This document shows positions 17,105 to 28,033 of a stretch of 64,000 nucleotides of DNA, in pieces. Source of the stretch: Chthonobacter rhizosphaerae (lineage in GTDB: Bacteria > Pseudomonadota > Alphaproteobacteria > Rhizobiales > Pleomorphomonadaceae); assembly GCF_013839525.1 (NCBI RefSeq), contig NZ_JACDIS010000004.1, positions 310,001 to 374,000 on the forward strand, in the 5' to 3' direction. Both the position numbers and the translations under genes were made by a program. Numbering within the stretch: position 1 is the stretch's first letter; every line of letters begins with the position of its first letter. The notes beneath the pieces were generated by a model. The model had not been told where the DNA came from, made no database searches, and worked only from the letters and a program-made list of their open reading frames with translations.

Positions 17105-17770
17105 ATGGCTTCCGTTTCCGTCCGCCGCCTTTTCCCAGCCGGCCTCCTCGCCGCCTGCGCCATGCTGCTCGCCGCCTGCGGCACCCTGTCGAAATCCGAG
17201 TGCCAGACCGGCGACTGGTATACCATCGGCCTCGTCGACGGGCAGGCCGGGGCCGACGGGTCGCGCCTCCAGGAGCATGCCAAGAGCTGCGCCCGCTACA
17301 GCCTTCCGGTCGATCCGGTCCGCTACGAGGAGGGCCGCGCGGAGGGCCTGAGGAGCTACTGCACCCCGCCGTCTGGCTTCGCCAACGGCATGTCCGGCGC
17401 GGTCTACCGGAACGTCTGCACCGGCCGGGCCGGCAGCGACTTCCTCGCCGCCTACGGGCTCGGCACGGACGTCTACCGGGCGCGTTCCATCGCCCGCGAC
17501 GCCGCCGCGGAGGCCCGGGCCGTGCGCGGCGAGCGCGACCGCCTGGACGACCGCGTCGACGAGCTCCGCAGCCGGATGGCGAACGCCACCCCGGAGGAGC
17601 GCGAGCGCCTGCGCGACCGGATCGAGGACATCCGGTTCGACATGATGGGCACCTTCACCGACCAGTTCGCCGCCCAGCGCCGCGCCGACGCGGCGGCCCG
17701 CGACGCCGCCGCCGCCGAAGCGGCCGCCCGCGCCGCCTATTTTCAGCTGTTCGGCACGCCCGCGCCCTGA
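17105..17770 (+). CDS. DUF2799-like lipoprotein
   Basis: 221 aa. Signal peptide with lipobox LLAAC (lipidated Cys25), so it should be membrane-anchored on the periplasmic side. The segment C-x-x-G-D-W-Y-x-I-G-x-x-D-G-x-x-G, with cysteines at SCARY, SYCTPP and NVCTG, matches the DUF2799 pattern. The C-terminal half (about 125-190) is a charged, probably coiled-coil helix ending in an Ala-rich tail. Function unknown. A TTGACA sequence at 17044-17049 may be its -35 box, but no good -10 is seen. Confidence 0.8.
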   Translation: MASVSVRRLFPAGLLAACAMLLAACGTLSKSECQTGDWYTIGLVDGQAGADGSRLQEHAKSCARYSLPVDPVRYEEGRAEGLRSYCTPPSGFANGMSGAVYRNVCTGRAGSDFLAAYGLGTDVYRARSIARDAAAEARAVRGERDRLDDRVDELRSRMANATPEERERLRDRIEDIRFDMMGTFTDQFAAQRRADAAARDAAAAEAAARAAYFQLFGTPAP

Positions 17771-17860
17771 GGGCGACCCTCGCCGTGGCCGGGCAGCCGC
17801 TCGGCGGCCTGAAAATGCCCGGTCGCGGCACTCTTCAGGCCCGGCGCTCGGGCCCGCACG

Positions 17861-19738
17861 TCAGAGCGAGGGGCGCAGGTCGAGGGGCGGCAGCGAGCCG
17901 GTCACGTCCTGAACCCCGACCACCCGGAACACGAGCGCGTCCCCGGTCTCCGCCAAGGGCTCCAGGAAGGCCGGCCGCTCGCCCCGGTGGAGCGCGGCCG
18001 CAAGACCGTCCGGCGCGCGGGCCGCGAGGGACGCCATCTCGCCGTCGCGGCGGCAGAGCGCCACGTAGCCGACGCCGCGGGCGGCGATCTCGGCGGCCGC
18101 ATGGGACGCCGGCGCGGCGAGCACAGCGTCCTCGGCGCTCGGGCCGATCCGGACGGTCGCGCGCGTGGACGGGGCGGCGAGCACCGACAGGCCCGTCCGC
18201 ATCAGGATGAAGGGGCCGAGCGACGCAGGCGCCGCGACGACGCCCTCGCCGGCTCCGGCGAGCGCGGACCCGACCGCCGCCTGACAGGCGGTGCGGGCGG
18301 CGTCCGCGGTCTCGAGGGTGATCGGGCCCGACAGCGGCAGTGCGATCACGGCCCACACCGGCGGTGCGGCCAGCACCCAGCTTCCGCGAAGGGCCGCGCC
18401 CAGGATGCCCGGGCGGCGCGCGTCCGCCTGCCAGCTCCGCGCCGCCAGCACGCCGGCGAGAACCGCCGCGGCCGTCTGGGCGAGCGGCAGGCCGGACAGG
18501 TCGAGCGCGGCCGACGCCGAGAGCGCGGCGGTCAGCCCGGCGAGGGCGAGGAGGCCCCGCCGGTCGCTCTCCCGGGCGCTGCGGACCGCCGCCAGGCCGC
18601 CGACCACCGCGACCGCGAGCGGCGGCCAGTAGAGAAAGCCGAACCAGAGGTCGGTCGACGCCATCGCGGCGAGCGAAGATCCGCCCGCCATCGGATCCGC
18701 CGTCACCAGGGCGCCGGCCCCGTCGTCGCCGAAGCAGGCCGGCGACAGGAGGGCCGCGATGGTCACCATCAGCGACAGGAGACCCGCGAAGGCGGCACCG
18801 CGCATGAGGAGGCCCGGCGCGCCGTCGCCGCCGTCGCCGCGCAGGAGGACGCCGAGGGCCGCGAGCCCCAGACCGGCCGTGCCGAAGCCGAGCGCCGGCA
18901 GGGCGCCCGCCCCGCAGGTCGCCGGCCAGCCGGCGGGCGCCGCCGCGATCGCGGCGAGCGGAAAGCCGGTCGCCGCCGCCGCGACGCCGAAGCCGATCAG
19001 GCCCGCGCGGTAGCGCTCCGGGGCGACCGCCCAGCCGGCCGCGAGCCCCGCCATGCCGAGCGTCGCCGCCACGCCGCCGCCGCCGCCCATCGCCACCAGC
19101 GCCGATGCCGCGAGGCCCGCGGCGAGCCCGGCGAGGCGGGTCGCCCCGGCGTCGTCCGGAACCGCGTCCCGGCGGCCGGTGCGGCAGAGACCGCAGAGGA
19201 GAAGCGCCGACAGGGTGGCGGCAAGCGAGTGGCCGTCCACCTCGCCCGGCCGGAACAGCGCGGTCAGCGGCGGCGTCACCAGCACGAGGGCGAGCGACCA
19301 GGCCGCTCCCGCCCAGCCGGCGAACCGGTGGGCGGCGAGGCCCACGAGGGCCGCGAAGGGCAGGAAGAGGAGCGGCGGCAGCAGGTTGACAGCCAGGATC
19401 TCGGCTCGAGCGGGCCCGACGAGCGGATCGAGGACGCGGAGCATGAGGTAGAGCGGCACGTCCGCCACCCGGGACCAGGACACCAGCGCCCCGTCGGGAG
19501 GCGCGATGCGCGGCTGGGTCAGGTCGAACCAGGACCGCCCCTCCAGGAGGTCGCGCGCCTCGGCGAGCCGCAGCATGGCCTCCGGCGTGCCGAATCCCGC
19601 CGAGAGATCGGCCCGGAAGCTGGCGGCCAGGAAGGCGGCGGCCGCGAGCGCGACCGTCAGGCCGTAGACCAGCGCCGGACCCGCCGAGGGAACCCCGAGC
19701 GCGGCCGGAGCGGCTGCAGGCTGGCTTTTTCCGTTCAT
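17861..19738 (-). CDS. Large multi-pass membrane protein (GT-C glycosyltransferase-like)
   Basis: 625 aa with around ten or more hydrophobic segments and an early periplasmic-looking loop reading DLTQPRIAPPDGALVSWSR. That phrase recurs in uncharacterised alphaproteobacterial membrane proteins with a GT-C/PMT-like layout, so a lipid-linked sugar transferase role is possible but not shown. The soluble C-terminus contains a CRRDGEMASLAARAP segment. The start at 19738 (MNGKSQ) is chosen as the last ATG before the first membrane helix; the frame extends to 19897. No partner genes nearby clarify its job. Confidence 0.6.
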   Translation of the reverse strand: MNGKSQPAAAPAALGVPSAGPALVYGLTVALAAAAFLAASFRADLSAGFGTPEAMLRLAEARDLLEGRSWFDLTQPRIAPPDGALVSWSRVADVPLYLMLRVLDPLVGPARAEILAVNLLPPLLFLPFAALVGLAAHRFAGWAGAAWSLALVLVTPPLTALFRPGEVDGHSLAATLSALLLCGLCRTGRRDAVPDDAGATRLAGLAAGLAASALVAMGGGGGVAATLGMAGLAAGWAVAPERYRAGLIGFGVAAAATGFPLAAIAAAPAGWPATCGAGALPALGFGTAGLGLAALGVLLRGDGGDGAPGLLMRGAAFAGLLSLMVTIAALLSPACFGDDGAGALVTADPMAGGSSLAAMASTDLWFGFLYWPPLAVAVVGGLAAVRSARESDRRGLLALAGLTAALSASAALDLSGLPLAQTAAAVLAGVLAARSWQADARRPGILGAALRGSWVLAAPPVWAVIALPLSGPITLETADAARTACQAAVGSALAGAGEGVVAAPASLGPFILMRTGLSVLAAPSTRATVRIGPSAEDAVLAAPASHAAAEIAARGVGYVALCRRDGEMASLAARAPDGLAAALHRGERPAFLEPLAETGDALVFRVVGVQDVTGSLPPLDLRPSL

Positions 19739-19940
19739 GTGCTCAAGGACCCGGCGAGCGTACTCGGACCAAATGCGCGTGGGTGAGCCACCCTGCCCGG
19801 ACCTTGGTGCAAGAAGCGTTAAGCCTGACGGAGCGTTACCGCAATCCCGCCGCTGTCGCGCCAGCGCAACACCCGCTCGCCTGTCTCGGCCCGCCACTCC
19901 CGGCCCGCCGAACCCCCTACCCGCGAAGCCCCTCTCCCGC

Positions 19941-20996
19941 TCAGGCCGCGTGGCGGCCCGCGTCGGCGCCGTAGTAGTTCACGTAGCGGGCCGAGAGCGC
20001 CTGCACCGGCATCACGATCATCACGTCCGTGGTGCCGAACTGGTGGTCCACCACCGCGCCGTCGCCGACGGTCGCGCCGAGGCGCAGATAGCCCTTCACC
20101 AGCGGCGGCAGGGCGTGGAGCGCCGCGCGGGCGTCCACCGCCTCCTCCGGCAGCCGGTCCATCGCCACCCGGCGCTCCGGCAGGGCGTTCACCCGCCAGG
20201 GCTCGGGCGCGCGGGCATGGTGGTGCAGGAAGGAGAGCGGCAGCGCCAGCCGGTCCGGGTCGGTGCCCTCCAGAGAGGCGCAGCCGATCATCACGTCCAT
20301 GCCGTGCTGGAGCACGTAGGACCAGATGCCGTGCCAGAGGAGTTCCACCGTCCGCTTGCTGCGGTAGGGCTTCAGCACGCACGAGCGGCCGAGCTCCAGG
20401 AAGCGCAGCGTCCGATGCCGGGCGATGAGCGGCGCGAGGTCGAATTCTCCGGCGCTGTAGAAGCCGTCGTGCCGGTCGGCCACCTCCTGGCGCAGCAGCC
20501 GGTAGGTGCCGACGATCGCCGGGGTTGCCTTGCGGAAGCGCTTGGTGCGCATCTGGTCGTGGTCGAGCACCAGGAGATGGTCGCAGATCCGGTCGAAGGC
20601 GTCCCGGTCGCGGCGCATCGCCAGGGTCTCGGCGTCCGCGATCGCCGCCATCTCCTCGTAGAACACGTGGTAGCGCAGGGCCTGGGCGGTGCGCACCTCC
20701 GAGGCCGAGCGGGCGAGGCGCACCTCCAGCGGCCCGATCCGGCCGAGCGGCTCCGCCGGCCGGCGGGCGATCGGGTTCGGCACCGAGAGGCCCGGCAGCA
20801 GGCGGATCGGGGTGGAGCCCATGCCGCGCGGCACGAAGTCCTCGAACGGCGCCCGGATCAGCGGCGCCACCTTGGCGGCGATCGCCTTCGGGGTCAGGGC
20901 GCGGATGCCCCTCGCCTCGTGGCCCGCCGTCCGCCCCCCGGCCGTCCGGCCCGGAGCCGTCCCGTTCGAACCCGTCCCGTTGGAAGTCCTGGTCAC
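19941..20996 (-). CDS. OlsB-like L-ornithine N-acyltransferase / GNAT-fold acyltransferase
   Basis: 351 aa. The central domain matches the Acetyltransf_5 group that includes OlsB, which acylates ornithine in ornithine-lipid synthesis. Visible segments are LRYHVFYEEMAA, a DHLLVLD strand, GTYRLLRQ, ELGRSCV and IWSYVLQHGMDVMIGCASL. A Thr/Gly-rich, probably disordered N-terminus (residues 1-30) is encoded by short imperfect repeats. The annotated start is a GTG at 20996 without a clear ribosome-binding site, so the true start may be further in. OlsB itself is usually shorter (about 300 aa), so the exact substrate is uncertain. Confidence 0.7.
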   Translation of the reverse strand: MTRTSNGTGSNGTAPGRTAGGRTAGHEARGIRALTPKAIAAKVAPLIRAPFEDFVPRGMGSTPIRLLPGLSVPNPIARRPAEPLGRIGPLEVRLARSASEVRTAQALRYHVFYEEMAAIADAETLAMRRDRDAFDRICDHLLVLDHDQMRTKRFRKATPAIVGTYRLLRQEVADRHDGFYSAGEFDLAPLIARHRTLRFLELGRSCVLKPYRSKRTVELLWHGIWSYVLQHGMDVMIGCASLEGTDPDRLALPLSFLHHHARAPEPWRVNALPERRVAMDRLPEEAVDARAALHALPPLVKGYLRLGATVGDGAVVDHQFGTTDVMIVMPVQALSARYVNYYGADAGRHAA

Positions 20997-21155
20997 GTCG
21001 CGCGTCCCCCCGCACCTGGCGGCCCGGCGTCCTTCGGCGCCTCCGGACAGGGTCCGCGGGCTGCCTCGGGCGAACGGGCCCGGCCTGGAGCGTCTTCAAT
21101 CACAGTATTCGAACAAAATGGTGACAGAACGCCCCGCACACCCCCGCTTACGACG

Positions 21156-21192
21156 AAAAAAGCCCGGCGCGGAAAGGGCTTCCACGCCGGGC
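21156..21192 (-). terminator. Terminator of terC
   Basis: On the minus strand GCCCGGCG pairs with CGCCGGGC around a 15-nt loop and is followed by TTTTTT. It lies 51 bp past the terC stop. Confidence 0.8.
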
Positions 21193-21242
21193 AGCGGTTT
21201 CGGGGGCCATCGGCCGGGACGCCGGGCGGCGCCCCGCCCTCG

Positions 21243-22241
21243 TCAGTGCTGGTGCACCACCTCCACCTCGCGCGGACCCTGGCCCTTGGTCTTCCACAGC
21301 GAGGCGCCGATGCCGGCGGCCAGGATGGCGAAGGTCACGCCGAGCGAGATCTCCGGCGGGATCTTGGCGATGCCGAGCATGTCGGCCACCACGATCTTGG
21401 ACCCGATGAAGATCAGCAGCGAGGCGAGCGCGTACTTCAGGTACACGAACCGGTGCATCAGCGCGGCGAGCGCGAAGTAGAGCGCGCGCAGGCCCAGGAT
21501 GGCGAAGATGTTGGAGGTGTAGACGAGATACGGGTCGGTGGTGATGGCGAAGATCGCCGGCACCGAGTCGACCGCGAAGATCACGTCCGCGAACTCCACC
21601 ATCAGGAGCGCCAGGAAGAGCGGCGTCACGAAGGTCTTCAGCTTGCCGGTGGTCGGGTCGGGCAGCTTCACGGTGAACCGGTCGCCGTGCAGCTGGTCGG
21701 TCACCGGCAGGTGGCGGCGCACGAACTTCAAGAGCGGGTTGTCGCCCACCGAGTGCTGCTTGTCCGCCATCATGATCATCTTGATGCCCGTGATGATCAG
21801 GAAGGCCGCGAAGATGTAGAGCACCCAGCTGAATTCCGACACGATGGCGGCGCCGGCCGCGATCATGATGCCGCGCAGCACGAGCACGCCGATGATGCCC
21901 CACACCAGCACCCGGTGCTGGTGGATGCGCGGGATGCCGAAGTAGGCGAAGATCATCGCGATGACGAAGATGTTGTCCATCGCCAGCGACTTCTCCACCA
22001 CGAAGCCCGTGACGTAGGCGAGGCCCGCCTCCTGTCCGAGGGACCACCACACCCAGCCGCCGAAGGCGAGGCCGAGGGCGATGTAGAAGCCGGAGAGCAG
22101 GAAGCTCTCCTTGATGCCGATCTCATGAGGCTTGCGGTGCAGGACGCCGAGGTCGAAGACCAGGAGCACGACGACCACGCTCAGGAAGGCAGCCCACATC
22201 CAGCCGGGCTTGCCCAGAAAGTCCAGAAACAGAAAGTCCAT
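21243..22241 (-). CDS. TerC/Alx-family integral membrane protein
   Basis: 332 aa with about nine membrane helices and the family's intramembrane acidic motifs: EKSLAMDNIF (83-92) and EFADVIFAVDSVPAI. Members of this family export or balance metal ions, notably manganese, sometimes linked to pH or tellurite response. The C-terminus ends in a His-containing VVHQH tail. A good promoter lies about 100 bp upstream and a clear terminator follows, so it is monocistronic. I looked for the yybP-ykoY manganese riboswitch that often precedes such genes and did not find it. Confidence 0.9.
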   Translation of the reverse strand: MDFLFLDFLGKPGWMWAAFLSVVVVLLVFDLGVLHRKPHEIGIKESFLLSGFYIALGLAFGGWVWWSLGQEAGLAYVTGFVVEKSLAMDNIFVIAMIFAYFGIPRIHQHRVLVWGIIGVLVLRGIMIAAGAAIVSEFSWVLYIFAAFLIITGIKMIMMADKQHSVGDNPLLKFVRRHLPVTDQLHGDRFTVKLPDPTTGKLKTFVTPLFLALLMVEFADVIFAVDSVPAIFAITTDPYLVYTSNIFAILGLRALYFALAALMHRFVYLKYALASLLIFIGSKIVVADMLGIAKIPPEISLGVTFAILAAGIGASLWKTKGQGPREVEVVHQH

Positions 22242-22564
22242 GGATGGTCACGCGGATGTCGGCAGGTTCCGCTCGAAGTGACTCCGACATCGCGAGATGC
22301 CGACCGATCCCGCCAGAGGGGCCCGGAGCCAAGTTGAGCCCCGGATATGGGCGGCTGCCATCGCGCCGTCAAGGCGCAGCATCAGGTAAAATGCGCAGTC
22401 CGGCGCGCAGCCGGGCTTACGGTTTCGACAGTGTCAATTCTGCACCGGTCGGCGCGCCGTGAAGCCGTCGTCGAAATCGTCGGTCGGCCAAGAAGGCGGC
22501 GCGCACAATCGATGGACGCCGCCGCGAAGGGTCGCGATGCGCCGAAGCGACCGCGGCCCCCGTC
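22242..22564. other. 323-bp region between terC and lepA
   Basis: Holds the terC promoter and an approximately 95-nt leader. The leader contains a stem CGGCATC-TCGC-GATGTCG on the minus strand, with one G-U pair. I see no other gene. Confidence 0.4.
22344..22373 (-). promoter_or_regulatory. Promoter of terC
   Basis: On the minus strand CTTGAC (22373-22368) and CATATC (22349-22344) are separated by 18 bp, a good match to alphaproteobacterial housekeeping promoters. Confidence 0.5.
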
Positions 22565-24370
<1,806 letters not shown>

Positions 24371-24557
24371 GGGCGCTCACATAGCACTCGCCACCCCGTG
24401 CGCCAAGCGGCGGCGCGCGGTGGAAGCGGCGCCGGTTCGCGGCTTTCGTCGCCCGGCGGACGCCCCCAAGGCCTTTCCGGGCGACGCGGCCCCGGCGCCC
24501 CGCTAGGATCGGGCCCGAACCACGCAGAAGCCCGCCGCAGTCACGGACCCCCGTCTC

Positions 24558-25067
24558 ATGGCCGATCAGCCCGCCTCCGTCACCATTCGCGACGCCGCCC
24601 CGGACGACCTTCCGGGCATCCTGGCGATCTACAACGACGCCGTCGCCCACACGACGGCCATCTGGAACGACACGCTCGTCGACCTGGACGACCGACGCCG
24701 CTGGTTCGACGCGCGAGTCGCGGCGGGCTATCCGGTGCTGGTGGCGGTCGCGGGCGAGGAGGTGGTCGGTTATGCCGCATGCGGTCCGTTCCGGCCGTTC
24801 GAGGGCTTCCGGCACACCGCCGAACTGTCGATCTATATGGCTTCCTCATGGAGAGGCCGTCGTATAGGCGATCGTCTGCTCGGCGCGCTCGTCGAACAGT
24901 CCAAGTTGCGAAGAATACACGCACTCGTTGCGGGTATAGAGGCGGAAAATTTACCTTCGTTAAAGCTGCACGCGCGACATGCCTTTGTGGAAACCGCACG
25001 CATGCCGGAAGTCGGTAACAAGTTCAACCGATGGCTTGATTTGGTGTTCATGCAAAGGTTACTGTAA
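24558..25067 (+). CDS. GNAT N-acetyltransferase, phosphinothricin-acetyltransferase-like
   Basis: 169 aa. The pattern is that of the PAT/bar-like group: ILAIYNDAVAHTTAIWND at the front, WRGRRIGDRLL as the acetyl-CoA-binding loop, then GIEAENLPSLKLHARHAFVE and EVGNKFNRWLDLVFMQ. It would acetylate a small amine such as an amino-acid analogue; the substrate is not deducible. From about 24835 to the stop the codon use changes sharply: ATA three times, TTA three times, AGA twice, all absent before. This suggests a recombinant or recently acquired 3' half. Confidence 0.85.
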   Translation: MADQPASVTIRDAAPDDLPGILAIYNDAVAHTTAIWNDTLVDLDDRRRWFDARVAAGYPVLVAVAGEEVVGYAACGPFRPFEGFRHTAELSIYMASSWRGRRIGDRLLGALVEQSKLRRIHALVAGIEAENLPSLKLHARHAFVETARMPEVGNKFNRWLDLVFMQRLL

Positions 25068-25139
25068 CAAGTGCTGAGAGCACGTGTGCGCTCCATATCG
25101 GTCGCGACTGTCGGCTGTTGACGTCCCGGGGTGGCGGGA

Positions 25140-25182
25140 CTCGACTCTTTCCCCAAGCGGCTACAACCGCAGGGGAGTCGAG
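25140..25182 (+). promoter_or_regulatory. 43-nt hairpin upstream of the MarR gene
   Basis: CTCGACTC ... CCCC ... GCGG-ctacaa-CCGC ... GGGG ... GAGTCGAG: three nested perfect arms with small bulges. There is no T-run. It could be a 3' stem of the GNAT transcript or a leader/operator structure for the regulator gene 98 bp downstream. Confidence 0.5.
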
Positions 25183-25280
25183 CGTTTCGATGTCGGGGAG
25201 CGGGCCGCTACGGGCACCGGTCGGGGCGGACCGGATCGTCCGTCACCAAGAAGGCAACGTCCCAGAGGCAGAACCAGGGG

Positions 25281-25787
25281 ATGGAAACGCCGTTACAAAA
25301 CAAAGTCGCCGCGCTCGCGCTCGCGATAACGGACGATACTCTCGCCAACACCGATGATCTGGCGCCGACCGCCGTGGCGGCGCTCATCTCGATCCGCGAC
25401 CAGGAGCCGCTTTCGATCGGCGACATCGCGCGGGTCGTCGGCCTCACCCATTCGGCCGCGGTGCGGCTGGTGGACCGGCTGGAGAAGGACTGGCTGGTCC
25501 GGCGTCAGCGCCGGGTGGGCCGGGAGGTCATGGTGGAGATCACCGCGCGGGGCAGACGACGGGCCCAGCAGCTGCAGGAGACGCGGCTTGCCGCCGTGGA
25601 CAGCTACCTCGGCGTGCTCAACCCGGATGAGCTCGGCCTTCTGGACGACCTCGTCACCCGGATGATCCAGCGGCGCACCTCAAGCGCCGACGACCTGGAG
25701 CATTTCTGTCGCATGTGCCGGCGCGGCGACTGCACCTGCGGCCTCCACCAGGACGCCGAGGCGGCCCCGATCAGGGTCGAAGCCTGA
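25281..25787 (+). CDS. MarR-family regulator with a cysteine cluster
   Basis: 168 aa, winged helix-turn-helix of the MarR type. The recognition region is LSIGDIARVVGLTHSAAVRLVDRLEKD (45-71), followed by the beta wing RRQRRVGREVMVEITARGR. The C-terminus has Cys143, Cys146, Cys151 and Cys153, suggesting a redox or metal sensor. The ATG at 25281 is chosen because it starts the family fold; AGAGG is 12 nt upstream. The target genes are not obvious. It converges with pmtA. Confidence 0.85.
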   Translation: METPLQNKVAALALAITDDTLANTDDLAPTAVAALISIRDQEPLSIGDIARVVGLTHSAAVRLVDRLEKDWLVRRQRRVGREVMVEITARGRRRAQQLQETRLAAVDSYLGVLNPDELGLLDDLVTRMIQRRTSSADDLEHFCRMCRRGDCTCGLHQDAEAAPIRVEA

Positions 25788-25848
25788 CCGGCAAGCGACA
25801 ATGTCCGGCCGGCGGGGCGATGCCTCCGCCGGCCGGGACCCTCCGGCA

Positions 25849-25928
25849 GCGTTTCCGGTCGGCCGCGTTTCAGGTCGGCAGCGTTTCAGGTCGGCCAGGC
25901 TTCAGGGTCGCCGCGCTTCAGGTCGGAC
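25849..25928. repeat. 16-bp tandem repeat, five imperfect units
   Basis: Units of the form GCGTTTCAGGTCGGC(C/A), 15-17 bp each, between the convergent marR and pmtA genes. No coding function is apparent. Confidence 0.75.
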
Positions 25929-25957
25929 CCGCCTGATCAGCGATGCGCTCGCGCCGG

Positions 25958-26599
25958 TCAGGACCGGCGGGCGCTCCGGTAGGTCCACACCCGCGCCGGC
26001 GGCAGGTTCATCATGATCCAGTCGCTCACGTCCAGCGACCACGCGCCCTGGCGCTCCGGCAGGGGCGGCACCAGCGCGTAGGAGAACTGGATGAACGGCC
26101 GGCCCTCCGGCATCAGCCGCATGGACTGCTCCATCAGCGACGTGCGCTGGACGAGCGGCCGCGTGAACAGCGGCAGGCTGGAGACCACCGCGGCCGCCTC
26201 CGTGATGCCGTGGCGGGCGAGCGTCGCCTCCATGGCGTAGGCGTCCCCCTCGATCACCCGGACGCCCGGGAAGCCAGCCCTCAGGTGGTCGGCGAACACG
26301 TCGTTGTACTCGATCGCGACGATCCGGTCCGGCGCGACGCCGCGGTCGAGGAGCGCCCGGGTGACGGCGCCCGTGCCGGGGCCGAGTTCCACCACGACGC
26401 CCGGCCAGGCCGGGTCGATCCGGCTCGCCATGGCCTTCGCCAGCATGCGGCCCGACGGACTGACGGCGCCGGTGGTCAGCGGCTTGCCCATCCACGACCG
26501 GAAGAAGCGGACCTCGTCGGCCATCAGGCTGCGGAAGCGCTTGAGGTCCGGTTTCGGGGGTCGTGGGGAACGCTGTGCCCGCATGCCGCTCGTCTCCAT
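25958..26599 (-). CDS. Phospholipid N-methyltransferase, PmtA-like
   Basis: SAM-dependent methyltransferase of about 213 aa. Motif I VVELGPGTGAVTRALL, then AIEYNDVFADHLR and VIEGDAYAM, match the short PmtA family that converts phosphatidylethanolamine towards phosphatidylcholine. The pattern VVSSLPLF fits the post-motif region of that group (rRNA adenine dimethylase-like fold). The start at 26599 (METSGMRAQ) has GAGAG upstream; an internal ATG at 26584 is also possible. Together with the OlsB-like gene this hints at a rich set of non-phosphate or methylated membrane lipids. Confidence 0.75.
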   Translation of the reverse strand: METSGMRAQRSPRPPKPDLKRFRSLMADEVRFFRSWMGKPLTTGAVSPSGRMLAKAMASRIDPAWPGVVVELGPGTGAVTRALLDRGVAPDRIVAIEYNDVFADHLRAGFPGVRVIEGDAYAMEATLARHGITEAAAVVSSLPLFTRPLVQRTSLMEQSMRLMPEGRPFIQFSYALVPPLPERQGAWSLDVSDWIMMNLPPARVWTYRSARRS

Positions 26600-26682
26600 C
26601 ACGCTCTCGGCGCCCGCCGATCGGCCGCCGCGCAAGGTGCCTCAACCGACCTTATCGACGCCGCCGCCGGCGTTGACAAGCC

Positions 26683-27816
26683 TCAGCCGCCGAAGAAGTC
26701 GCGCATCTTGGCGAAGAAGCCGGTCGACTCCGGATGGTTCTCGCCCGAGGATTCCCGCTCGAATTCCTCCAGCAGCTCGCGCTGCCGGCGGGTCAGGGCC
26801 TGCGGCGTTTCGACCACAACGGAAATGTACATGTCGCCGAAGTCGCGCGAGCGCATCACCGGCATGCCCTTGCCCTTCAGGCGGAACTGCTTGCCGGTCT
26901 GGCTGCCCTCCGGCACCCGCACGCGGGTCTTCTCGCCGTCGAGGGTCGGCACGTCGAAGCCGCCGCCGAGGGCCGCGGTCGTCATGGAGATGGGCACCCG
27001 GCAGTAGAGGTCCGCGCCGTCGCGCTGGAAGAACTCGTGCGGCCGGATGGAGAGGAAGATGTAGAGGTCGCCCGAGGGTCCGCCCCGCAGGCCCGCCTCG
27101 CCCTCGCCGGCGAGCCGGATCCGCGTGCCGTCCTCGATGCCGGCGGGGATGTTGACCGAGAGCGTCCGCTCCTGGGTGGTGCGGCCGGTGCCGGCGCACA
27201 TGTCGCAGGGGTCCGCGATGGTCTCGCCGCGGCCGTGGCAGGTCGGGCAGGTCCGCTCGATGGTGAAGAAGCCCTGGCTCGCCCGCACCTTGCCGGCGCC
27301 GCCGCAGGTCCGGCAGGTGGTCGGCTGGGTGCCCGGCTTGGCGCCGGAGCCGGAACACTTCACGCAGGTGATCGACGTCGGCACGTCGATCTCCACGGTC
27401 TTGCCCGTGAAGGCCTCCTCCAGCGAGATCTCCAGATTGTAGCGCAGGTCCGCGCCGCGCTCGCGCCCGCCGGCGCTGCGCTGGCCGCGCCGGCCGCCGC
27501 CGCCCATGAACTCGCCGAAGATGTCGTCGAAGATGTCCGCCATGGAGGCGCCGAAGCCGTCGCCCGCCCCGGCGCCGAAGCCGCGCCCGCCCTCGAAGGC
27601 CGCGTGGCCGAAGCGGTCGTAGGCGGCCTTCTTCTGCGGGTCCTTCAGGACCTCGTAGGCCTCGTTGATCTCCTTGAACGAGGCCTCCGCCGCCGCGTCG
27701 CCCGGGTTGCGGTCGGGATGGTACTGCATGGCCAGCTTGCGAAAGGCGCTCTTCAGCTCCTTCTCGTCGGCGGTGCGGGCAACGCCGAGGACGTCGTAAT
27801 AGTCGCGTTTGGCCAT
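26683..27816 (-). CDS. dnaJ: Chaperone protein DnaJ
   Basis: 377-aa type I Hsp40 and cochaperone of DnaK. The J domain has HPD at 33-35, followed by a Gly/Phe-rich region. The zinc finger has four CxxCxGxG repeats ([32 protein letters not shown]), and the substrate-binding C-terminal domains complete the protein. It lies 267 bp downstream of dnaK on the same strand, separated by hairpins and a repeat, so it may be transcribed partly independently. Confidence 0.97.
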   Translation of the reverse strand: MAKRDYYDVLGVARTADEKELKSAFRKLAMQYHPDRNPGDAAAEASFKEINEAYEVLKDPQKKAAYDRFGHAAFEGGRGFGAGAGDGFGASMADIFDDIFGEFMGGGGRRGQRSAGGRERGADLRYNLEISLEEAFTGKTVEIDVPTSITCVKCSGSGAKPGTQPTTCRTCGGAGKVRASQGFFTIERTCPTCHGRGETIADPCDMCAGTGRTTQERTLSVNIPAGIEDGTRIRLAGEGEAGLRGGPSGDLYIFLSIRPHEFFQRDGADLYCRVPISMTTAALGGGFDVPTLDGEKTRVRVPEGSQTGKQFRLKGKGMPVMRSRDFGDMYISVVVETPQALTRRQRELLEEFERESSGENHPESTGFFAKMRDFFGG

Positions 27817-27901
27817 GTCAGGCTCGGGTCCCTCGATCGGTCGCGGCGCGGAACTGTATCACGCGGCGCGGAAACACCCACTGCGGAGGTCGAACGGGCG
27901 G

Positions 27902-27933
27902 CGTCATGGTCCGTGCAGGCGGACCCCCACGCA
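27902..27933 (+). repeat. Dispersed GTCATGGTCCG repeat
   Basis: A copy of the element CGTCATGGTCCGYGCAGGCG that also occurs at 37499-37533 and 38112-38146. It lies in the dnaK-dnaJ gap. It has the look of a REP-like intergenic repeat. Confidence 0.6.
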
Positions 27934-27973
27934 TTTGTCGTGCTTTCGAACCGGAGAGCAAGAAGAAGCATGG

Positions 27974-27992
27974 ATGGTCCTTCGCGGACCAT
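27974..27992 (+). repeat. Perfect 7-bp hairpin in the dnaK-dnaJ gap
   Basis: ATGGTCC-TTCGC-GGACCAT. It shares the ATGGTCC word with the dispersed repeat at 27902 and may be part of the same element. Confidence 0.5.
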
Positions 27993-28033
27993 GACGTCGA
28001 GGGGCGAAGGACCGGGCCTCCACCCCATCATGC

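Noticed and set aside
22242-22440. yybP-ykoY manganese riboswitch upstream of terC
   Set aside because: The conserved loop sequences of that motif could not be found on the minus strand; only a simple stem is present.
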